A stretch of 64,000 bases of DNA from Manis javanica (lineage: Eukaryota; Chordata; Mammalia; Pholidota; Manidae). Location: NCBI RefSeq assembly GCF_040802235.1, contig NC_133161.1, positions 145,505,121-145,569,120 of the forward strand, written 5' to 3'. Under the pieces are notes generated by a model, which was given only the letters and a program-made list of their open reading frames with translations, did not search any database and was not told the DNA's origin. This document shows, one piece after another, positions 10,001-16,269 of the stretch. A program made the position numbers and the translations under genes. Numbering within the stretch: position 1 is the first letter of the stretch; each line of letters opens with the position of its first letter.

Positions 10001-13000
10001 CAAGACACACTGAATCTGAATTTTTGAGGCTGGGCGCCTGGAAGTATTTACTTTCAACACACTCCCCAAGCAATGTTTCTGTAGCCAGCTGAGCCCCAGC
10101 CTGCAGGCAGGCATCTGGAAGCCAATGACCATCCAGACTATTGGTTCTGACTCTGAATTTTGTAGAGCAGCCTCATCACACATGCAAAGCATGGTCAGTC
10201 CCAGTCTGTGGAAGGGAAGAATCCCACCAATGTGGGGGTTGCCCTCTACTCTTAACTGCAGAGAGAGACTCCCAACTTCTCATCGATAGCACCTTGGCTC
10301 TTCAAAGCCTCACACGCTGACCATTGGGAGTTCACCCCTAAAGGGGGAGCGCCTGATCCAAATTCTGCCTACTGCTCGCTGCCCTATGCTGAGTGCTGAC
10401 AGATTCACTTCCTCTCCTGGAACCCTAAAGTACAAAGGCCTGGCCCTCATGACTCAGCTGCCCCAACGCACCCCAGGGCCTCTCTTCCGTAGGATAAACA
10501 ACTCCAGTTCCCTTTCAGATCTTGAACAACTTGGCTGTTTTCATCTAAACCTTCTCCAAAGTCTTGACTAGTTATTTGGGCAAGTAGGTCCCTGGCTCAG
10601 AAGCGGGGCTGGCCAGGCAAGCTACGGGAAGAGAGTGAAGTTCTCCACTCGGGCTTCCGGCTGGAAGGGGCCCCAGCAACCATTTTCTAGGCCCAGGGAA
10701 AGAAAGGCACCTTCATCCACGGAGAAGCGGGTTTGGGTGGTGGTCCAGTTGGAGTACTGGCTTCCGTCTGCTGCCCGGACTTTAGCTCGGTAACCACTGC
10801 TGTGGTACAGGTCGAGGGTCGCCACGGTGAGATCGCAGGACAGCACCAGGGTCCGGCTGCAGCTGGGAATGGACGTCCAGGCCTCCGTTCCATACCTGGG
10901 AGATAGCAGCAGAGGGACTGGTAGAGGAATTTGTGCTCAAAACTACCTCTTTGCAAGGAAAGCAAGAGGCCAGGAGAGAAAGCTCCCGGGTGGTATAGCC
11001 CTCAGGGTATTTCCTCCAGTCCAGGGCATCTAACTGCAAGATCTCCCTTGGTTCTGGGGCTGTGTATCAATATCTCTGTGGTCTAGAAGACTCTTAGATT
11101 GGAATATGAGTAGCTCAAAATCCCATCTCCTCCTGGAAGACTTGCTACCCTCTGCAGCACAACCTGATTTCTCTCTCTTCGCAGCTACATTTGCAGTCCT
11201 TAGGGTTTCCTGGTTCTCCAACTGTATTATGGATACTTTTCCTGTTTTTCCAACAAGGTGGAAAAATCTTGAGGGTGAAGGCCGTACCTTGGCCTTCTCA
11301 CCCCAGGACTCCTAGCCCACTGCTCGACATATATGAGACTCAGTACTTGCCAGCTGATGGGTACATGCCAGGGTCCTTCCCGGCATCACTTCAATAACAA
11401 GGCCAGAGGAGTAGCAGGGGAGGAACCCGCACCCTCCCTCCCCACCGCCCTCATTTCTCCATCTTCCCTTTCCTTACCGCAAGAGCTCCACTTCATAGAG
11501 GGTGCTTTCAGACTGGTTCGGGATGGGCATCCAGTGGAGTGTGTGGTGGAAAAATTCTGCTTCAAACCACACAGATGGAGGGCGGGGCAGTTCTGTCCCC
11601 AGGGAGAAGAGTGTCATTACCCTTTCTCTTAACTGCAGAGAGCGACTCCCAACTTTTCATCAACAGCATCAATAATGATGACGGGGATGGTGGCAAACAT
11701 TTCAATGACTCCCATCTATTAAGCACTTTACTATGAGGTGGGCAATCTGCTAAATACTTTATATATATTGTCTCATTTAATTATCACAACAGCTCTCCAG
11801 GTAGGCATTTATGAGCCCACTGTTACAGGAAAAGAAATGGAGGCTCAGAGAGGTTAAGTGACTTGCCCAAGACCAGTGGAGCTAGTAAGGGGCACCGTGG
11901 GCTCTTGAATCTAGAAGTGTCTGATTCTAGAGCTAATGCTGTGTCCTTAAATCACGGTCCTGTGCTATCTGTGATCAGAAGCAGAAGTGGCGGCTGAGCA
12001 GAGCCGAGCTGGGTCTGAGGCAACCCAGACAGGAGAGCAGGGACTGAGGGTCACAGTGTGTCTGCAGCGAGCTCTCAAACGAGCCAGTCCCTGGCTCTGC
12101 CCAGTCCCTGCCAGCTCCAGCCTCATCCCAGCGCCTGCTCCCATCCCCACTCCTGGTCCCCACCCTGGCTCCAGCCCCAGCCCAAGTTCCCCTCTCAGGG
12201 GTTCTTTGGGTACAGAGATTTCCTGCTTGTTGGCATCTGCCTGTTTGTCTACACAGGTCTCCAGGGCAGTGCCAAGTGGAGTACTTGCCCCATTCCCCAG
12301 CTTCTAGAAGGGCTTTACCTACAACATGATGCCTGAGATAAGAATAGACAGAACGAAGCAGCTCTGGCTCCCCGCTGGGTTGAGGACATTTCCACGAAGA
12401 GCCAGCACCCTTGGCCCCAAGGTGAGACACTGAATCCCCAAGCCCATCTCCATCTCCTGCACCCCTACCCCTACCCCCAAACACACACCGTTCACTGTGG
12501 GACACTCCACCCTCAGGAGCCTCACACCAGCAGTTGCCAGTGTGACTTGGGAATATTATTTAATCTTGCTGAACATGTTCTGTCATTTGTAAGGATGAAA
12601 TACATATATCTATTCTGACTCTTGCCAATCAAGGGCAATGTACCCACAGTCAGTTCCTCTTCTCTCTGACTCTATCCCTTCATGTCTCTGACAGCAACGG
12701 TCTCCGGCTTCCCTTGTTCTCTAACTTCTCATCATCTCTCGAATAATGCCTTTTTTCTGTCATTCTCACTCAGCACATCTGTCCCTGTCCTTTGCTTGCT
12801 TTCTTGTACTGTTTTCAATTCTCAAGTACGTGTCTTGATTTCAAAACATTAGGTGGAAAGTGAGAAAATGAAGCTGGCCTTTGCGGTGTGGGGTTCTCGG
12901 TCCCCAGCTCGGCTTCCGATCATGTGAGTGGCTGACTGCGTGTTTTACTGTGTTTCGGCGTCGGGGTAGCGGCGGCTGCAGCCCCGGCTCTCCCTGGCTC

Positions 13001-13662
13001 TGCTCTCTGTCCCTGCGCTCCCGGCCCTTTCATTCCCTCTCCTGGGTGTTGCGTAGACTTTCCAGAAGGGCCGGCGGGTCAGCCTCCCGGGCTAAGGGGT
13101 CAGCGCAGGGAAGGGGGTGCACACGAGGGGCCAAAGCAGGCGCAGGAATGGTCGGATGGGGTGATGGGCGACCATAGGGGAGAAGAGCGGGGGTGGACGA
13201 GGGGGCAGGGGGCAGATACAGGTGAAGCGTAGGGCTGGGTGGGGTGCGAAGTCATTCCCGGGAGGGAAGGGCAGTCCCATCGTTTGAACCAGAAAAAAAG
13301 AAGCCGGGGGTAAATGTATGCCTCGCAGGGGGAGGGGTGGGCAGAGTTGGGAGTTGGGGTCATTCAACTTCCCTGACCCCCTCCCACCCCGCCCCCAGTT
13401 TTCCTTCCTTCATTTCCGCACGGGTGAGGCTGAGACCCAGAATGAGGGGTGCTCGGGAGGAGCCAGATAGTGGGTGTCCCTCTCTCCGTGGGACGCAGAA
13501 CTTTAGGGGCGACGACGGGCGAGGGGCAGCCGGGGCGGGAGCCGGGTCTGGACACCCCAGCCCCGCGGGGCGGGCGCGGAGAGGGTGGTGCAGCGCCGGG
13601 TCCTTACCTTGCGCGCGAGAGCCGAGGAGCGCCGCCAGCAGCACTACCAGGCGCGGCACCAT
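3173..13662 (-). CDS. IL10RA: Interleukin-10 receptor subunit alpha, complete coding region in 7 exons
   Basis: This is the ligand-binding chain of the IL-10 receptor, a class II cytokine receptor of the leukocyte plasma membrane. It pairs with IL10RB and signals through JAK1 and STAT3. The seven exons splice in phase to 562 residues (human is 578). Visible parts: signal peptide about 1-18; two fibronectin-III-like domains about 20-230; N-glycosylation sequons at N44, N106, N173 and N185; transmembrane segment about 232-256; cytoplasmic tail from R257. The tail carries a membrane-proximal PSPF region, a DSGFGS degron-like motif at 314-319, further DSG motifs near 360 and 392, two STAT3-type GYLKQ motifs at Y437 and Y480, and the conserved end GGLLGSF...LPLISSL. 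Oddities: a shifted exon 2 acceptor, Leu50 where human has Cys, and an extra Cys220. The family call is secure from residue-level similarity to the remembered human protein. Splice sites are read from sequence, not from transcripts. Confidence 0.97.
4549..4587 (+). repeat. Pentanucleotide microsatellite, CTATC/CTACC type
   Basis: Imperfect tandem five-base units (CTATT, CTATC, CTACC) lie in IL10RA intron 6, beside an AT-rich tract. Confidence 0.7.
4830..5085 (+). repeat. L2 3' end
   Basis: TCAGGGCCTTTGCACATGCT, TCAGGTCTCATCTAAGATGT and CACAGAGGCCTTCCTGATCA are the usual L2 landmarks in order. Confidence 0.8.
5195..5425 (+). repeat. MIR, near full length
   Basis: The complete order is kept: AGGAGCCAGACTTCATGG, AAATCCCAGCTCTGCTGC, CTCACCTGTAAAATGGAAAT, GTAAAGTGCTTAGGACAGTG and AAGTACTCAATATTTGGTG. 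Confidence 0.88.
5440..5570 (-). repeat. MIR, partial, opposed to its neighbour
   Basis: AAAGTTAAATGACTTGTCCA and AAGTCCCACAGCAGCAAAGA match the reversed MIR tail. It faces the plus-strand MIR just before it. Confidence 0.6.
6940..7040 (+). repeat. MIR, partial
   Basis: TTGCTGGCTGTGTGATGCTC and CTCAGTTTCCTTACTTGTAA, followed by GATAACCATACCTGCCTAGA. Confidence 0.7.
7329..7450 (-). CDS. IL10RA: IL10RA coding exon 6 (transmembrane)
   Basis: Encodes residues 227-266. A hydrophobic stretch at about 232-256 ([17 protein letters not shown]...) is followed by the positively charged RRQGK stop-transfer sequence. The acceptor is GCTTGCAG before ATTTCAC. The donor is CTG followed by GTGAGT, phase 0. 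Confidence 0.96.
7735..7925 (+). repeat. MIR
   Basis: GCCAGATATGTGTTCAAATC, CACTTATTAGCTGTGAAACT and CTCAGTTTCCCCATCTATAA in MIR order. Confidence 0.85.
7925..8090 (-). repeat. MIR, inverted next to the previous copy
   Basis: TTTTTACAGATTAGGATTCT, AACTTGCCTAAGGCCACATA and ATTTGAACCCAGACCTGTAT match reversed MIR. Confidence 0.8.
8932..9082 (-). CDS. IL10RA: IL10RA coding exon 5
   Basis: Encodes residues 176-225 of the second extracellular domain: [21 protein letters not shown] and [11 protein letters not shown]198 and C219 match the human C202-C223 disulfide pair. C220 directly after is extra compared with human, and predicts either an unpaired cysteine or an alternative bond. The acceptor is CTTTCAG and the donor is GTGAGT. 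Confidence 0.95.
9083..9651 (-). other. IL10RA: IL10RA intron 4
   Basis: Bounded by GTATGG and CTTTCAG. A MIR fragment on the plus strand at about 9335-9490 is the only repeat seen. Confidence 0.8.
9652..9821 (-). CDS. IL10RA: IL10RA coding exon 4
   Basis: Encodes residues 120-175 at the start of the second extracellular domain: [39 protein letters not shown]. The acceptor is CTACTCAG before TGACTC. The donor is ACG followed by GTATGG. The sequon N173-Y-T spans the end of the exon, which finishes in phase 0. Confidence 0.95.
9822..10710 (-). other. IL10RA: IL10RA intron 3
   Basis: Bounded by GTGCCT and CTACTCAG. Unique except for a 50-60 bp segment at 10241-10302 that recurs in intron 1 at 11619-11670. 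Confidence 0.8.
10241..10302 (+). repeat. Short direct repeat, copy 1 (IL10RA intron 3)
   Basis: CTCTTAACTGCAGAGAG, GACTCCCAACTT and TCATC are shared in order with 11619-11670, with few mismatches over about 50 bp. The family is unknown. Confidence 0.75.
10711..10895 (-). CDS. IL10RA: IL10RA coding exon 3
   Basis: Encodes residues 58-118, finishing the first extracellular domain: [26 protein letters not shown] and TRFSVDE. It has cysteines at 69 and 77 and a sequon at N106. The acceptor is CTCCCAG before GTATGG. The donor is GAAG followed by GTGCCT, which departs from consensus at +4 and +5. Phase is 2 in, 1 out. Confidence 0.95.
10896..11477 (-). other. IL10RA: IL10RA intron 2
   Basis: Bounded by GTAAGG and CTCCCAG. 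I see no repeat family or other element in it. Confidence 0.8.
11478..11592 (-). CDS. IL10RA: IL10RA coding exon 2
   Basis: Encodes residues 20-56 of the first extracellular domain, including [13 protein letters not shown] and NQSEST. The donor is CG followed by GTAAGG. The usable acceptor is ACAG just before AACTG. The human exon, as I remember it, starts 6 nt earlier (GGACAG...), but here the two bases before that point are GG, not AG. Using the inner AG keeps the frame and removes two residues. Residue 50 is Leu (CTC) where human has Cys56. Confidence 0.9.
11619..11670 (+). repeat. Short direct repeat, copy 2 (upstream of IL10RA exon 2)
   Basis: Partner of the segment at 10241-10302, same orientation, 1.37 kb away. 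On the minus strand it covers about 27-80 nt before the exon 2 acceptor, where the branch point is expected. Confidence 0.75.
11690..11950 (-). repeat. MIR, near full length
   Basis: TCTCATTTAATTATCACAAC, AAATGGAGGCTCAGAGAGGT and TAAGTGACTTGCCCAAGACC in reversed MIR order. Confidence 0.85.
13608..13662 (-). CDS. IL10RA: IL10RA coding exon 1 (signal peptide)
   Basis: Encodes residues 1-18, starting [13 protein letters not shown], a short hydrophobic secretion signal. The start ATG has A at -3 and G at +4, a strong Kozak context. The exon ends CAAG followed by GTAAGG, an excellent donor, and leaves one base of a split codon (phase 1). The signal region is several residues shorter than the human one. 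Confidence 0.95.
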
Positions 13663-13787
13663 GCTGGGCGCCCCGCATCCTCCGCGGAAGGCGCCCGAGC
13701 CCGAGCCGGCAGCGCGCTTCCAGCCGCAGCTCTGCCCTGCGGGGACTGGAGGATCCGACAGGCTGGTCGGCCGCCCCGCCCCGAGAC

Positions 13788-13795
13788 TGACGTCA
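13788..13795. promoter_or_regulatory. Perfect palindromic CRE (TGACGTCA) in the IL10RA promoter
   Basis: TGACGTCA is the full consensus for CREB/ATF dimers. It lies about 126 bp upstream of the IL10RA start codon, flanked on both sides by GC boxes, where such elements usually work. Confidence 0.65.
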
Positions 13796-13871
13796 TGGGG
13801 CGGGGGCGCGAGACGCCCCGCCCCCGAGACCGAAGTGCCGGGGAGCCGGGGCCGGGCTGTGCGGAGGATGC

Positions 13872-13892
13872 GGGGGCAGGGCGGGGGCAGGG
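13872..13892 (+). promoter_or_regulatory. G-quadruplex motif upstream of IL10RA
   Basis: Four G-runs of 5, 3, 5 and 3 bases are separated by loops CA, C and CA. Short loops and long runs fit a stable intramolecular quadruplex. It forms on the template strand of IL10RA, about 210 bp upstream of the start codon. Confidence 0.6.
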
Positions 13893-14156
13893 CGGTCCCG
13901 GGGCGGATGCGGAGCTCCTGCCAACTTCCCCTCCCCGCTCTTAGGGGCCTAGGGCGGTTGCGGGAAGGGGTCCGGGCAGCCTGGAGGGGTGTGTGTGCCC
14001 GCGCTCGCGCTGGGGAGCAGATGGGGAGGGACAGCCTCGCTCCTTTGGGTGTGGAACGTGGGGTGGTGTCAGAACCTATTTAACCAAGCGAATAGGATTG
14101 AAATTGGGGCTGTGGGGGCCACTGACACTTAGGGAAGGAGATTGTCCCACGCACTC

Positions 14157-14184
14157 AGGACACGTGTGCTAGGACACGTGTGCA
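14157..14184. promoter_or_regulatory. Tandem pair of canonical E-boxes
   Basis: A 14-bp unit AGGACACGTGTGCT is present twice in tandem with one mismatch. Each copy holds the palindromic E-box CACGTG (14161-14166 and 14175-14180), a site for USF/MYC-type bHLH factors. It is about 500 bp upstream of the IL10RA start. Confidence 0.45.
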
Positions 14185-14189
14185 ACTCT

Positions 14190-14985
14190 CCGTGTTGCCC
14201 CAGGACCTTGGTGTGTACAGCTCTGCGCTAAACCAAACGGTTAAGCAAGCAGCCCTGTACCTGACTTAATATTTTCCGAGGGGTGCCCACAACGGCTCTC
14301 AGCCCATTTTGGTTTTTCCCGCTTGCCTGAAATCTCACGTTTAGAGCTATTTTTTCCTGCAGGGTAATAGCAGTCCCTGCCTCTCACATGTGTGTGTCAT
14401 TCGTAAGGGCATGGGAGACAAACTTCGTCCACTTCGCTTTTGTTGGACATTACACGTGTTTCACAGCATATGTGTTGAGTGGGGGGGGGGGCGGGGGATA
14501 TATGCGTTGAGTAGGGAGGTGGGGGAGTGGCAGGTCCTGAGTCTGAGGTCTGGCCCGGGACTAGGAAGATCTCACTTGATGATGGTCCGTGAAGGTCAGG
14601 GATGCCTCAGCTTCGTGGATAGCTTTATGCAGGCCCAACAGGATACATGGTCTGTCAGAGGGCCACCCTAAGTGGAAGCTCTTACTGCTACATCCTCAGA
14701 TCCTCAGCTGGGAGGAAGAGTTCCAGGAATTTTAAGGTGTGGGTGTGTTTTTTGCACTGTCTGTCGCTCAGCTGAGAGATTAAGAGCAGCTAACTGCTCA
14801 GAAGTACCCAGGCATGACCCGAGGTGTGGCTGCCTTCTGAAATGACTTCTTAGTTCCTACTGACCTTTTTAAGGAGGAGTACACTGTGGTGTTTATTTCT
14901 GAACTTGTCTTTACTTTCAGTTTTTTTTAATTGAGTTTTAAGAGTTTAAAAGTGTTACCCCATTACTGTTTTGAAGGTGGATCAG
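14190..14985. other. Intergenic, upstream of IL10RA
   Basis: Unique sequence with a G-rich run near 14480-14500 (an uninterrupted run of about 11 G, then GCGGGGG). No gene is recognised. Confidence 0.5.
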
Positions 14986-14989
14986 GATT

Positions 14990-15330
14990 CTTCATTCATA
15001 TGACAAACATTTACTGCACACTCATGCTGAACCAGACACTGTATTGAGGCTAAGCGTAAAATGGCGATCTAAACAGGGACCCGGCCCCTGGGAAATCTAA
15101 ATTTAGCTAGAGATAGAAAGTGAACAGAGATTTTAATATGCTGTGGCAAGTGTACTGGGAAGGTTAATACGGGCTAGCGTGGGGACACAGGAAACAGGCA
15201 CTTGACCGCAACTGGGGTGGGGGATAGGGAAGGCTTCCTGGAGGAGGTGAGCTCTAAGCTGAGACTTGAGGGAGGGCACAGGAGACAAACTTTGACTAGG
15301 ACGTAGGCTGAAGAGCAGATAGAGAGGGTG
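14990..15330 (-). repeat. L2, degraded
   Basis: TTCATTCATATGACAAACATT, CCAGACACTGTATTGAGGCT and GGCTTCCTGGAGGAGGTGAG match reversed L2 3' sequence in order. Confidence 0.7.
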
Positions 15331-15339
15331 TTCCAGACA

Positions 15340-16030
15340 GAGGAAAGCACAGAGATGGGGGAATATGGTATTTTCAAAGAATCCTGCAAAGTGGGCAAGT
15401 TAGCATTCCTGCATTAAGATGAGAAAATCACCACGGATAACAGAGGTTGATGTTTTGCTCGGCGTATTGCCAGCGTTTGACAGTCGGCTGCTCCACGGCA
15501 TCCTGCTGCCTCACCGAGAGCACCAGGAGAGGAGTTATGTGGGACGTGTGATGACCAGTGGGCCTTTTAGTTTTGAAAGAAACCCATGCTTGTTTAGTGT
15601 GTATTCAGTTATTCAATCTCAGTGTTCTGGGAAGTTCACACGGAGGTTCTGAGATGTCTCATGTTCATACCAGTATTGGGATGGACAGTAGAAATTATCA
15701 TAGTCATCTTTGGCTTATTCAGCTCTCACTGTATCAGGCACCATGCTGAAAACATACTGAAGCAGAGATTGGTTAGATGCTTAGCGACCCACATCCTCTT
15801 CCTGGACACACAGGGCAGCTAAGTTTCCTGGCTGTGATTAGGTGGGATACACGACTGGGTTTTAACTAATGTAAAGTTGACTTGGTGAGCGCCACTCCTG
15901 GCCAGGCCTCTTTACTGTTCTGCAAATACTCCCCTGTCCTGAACGGGGGCTATGCAGGGAAGATATCCGATTGGCAGCATCCTGTGACGTCACTTAGGAG
16001 GAACTCCTCTCTAGCCACTGAGATTTTGGG
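15340..16030. other. Intergenic, unique
   Basis: No repeat family, exon or RNA gene is recognised. Confidence 0.5.
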
Positions 16031-16039
16031 ATTTTTGTT

Positions 16040-16260
16040 ATGGCTAGTGTTAACTACCCTGATGAATGTGCGAACATTGTCTCATTTAATCCGCATTACC
16101 ACCTTGCAAGATTGGCATCATTATCAGTGTTTTACAGATGGGAAGTGGGGTCCGAGGTGAAGTCACTAGTCTGCATCACTCAGCCAGTGAGTGGCAGAGC
16201 GGCGCTTATAGCCCAGGTCTCCGTGCCCCCAGAGCTCACACTTTTACCACCAGAGAAGCA
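16040..16260 (-). repeat. MIR
   Basis: TTGTCTCATTTAATCCGCAT, TTTTACAGATGGGAAGTGGG and AAGTCACTAGTCTGCATCAC in reversed MIR order. Confidence 0.75.
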
Positions 16261-16269
16261 ATGTTCTTC

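Larger units (their letters stand above)
11593..13607 (-). other. IL10RA: IL10RA intron 1
   Basis: Contains the short direct repeat, a MIR copy (11690-11950), a C/T-rich stretch around 12100-12190, and the downstream half of the CpG-rich promoter domain. Confidence 0.8.
13490..13960. promoter_or_regulatory. IL10RA: CpG-rich promoter of IL10RA
   Basis: A dense run of CG dinucleotides and GC boxes covers exon 1 and about 300 bp upstream of the IL10RA start. GC boxes lie at 13771-13782, 13797-13808 and 13814-13825, with a full CRE at 13788-13795. There is no obvious TATA box. This is the typical layout of a TATA-less, Sp1-type promoter. The transcription start is not visible. Confidence 0.75.

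Noticed and set aside
13244-14083. 279-codon plus-strand open frame across the IL10RA promoter and exon 1
   Set aside because: Antisense frame in CpG-rich DNA where stops are rare. Arg/Gly/Pro-rich with no motif.
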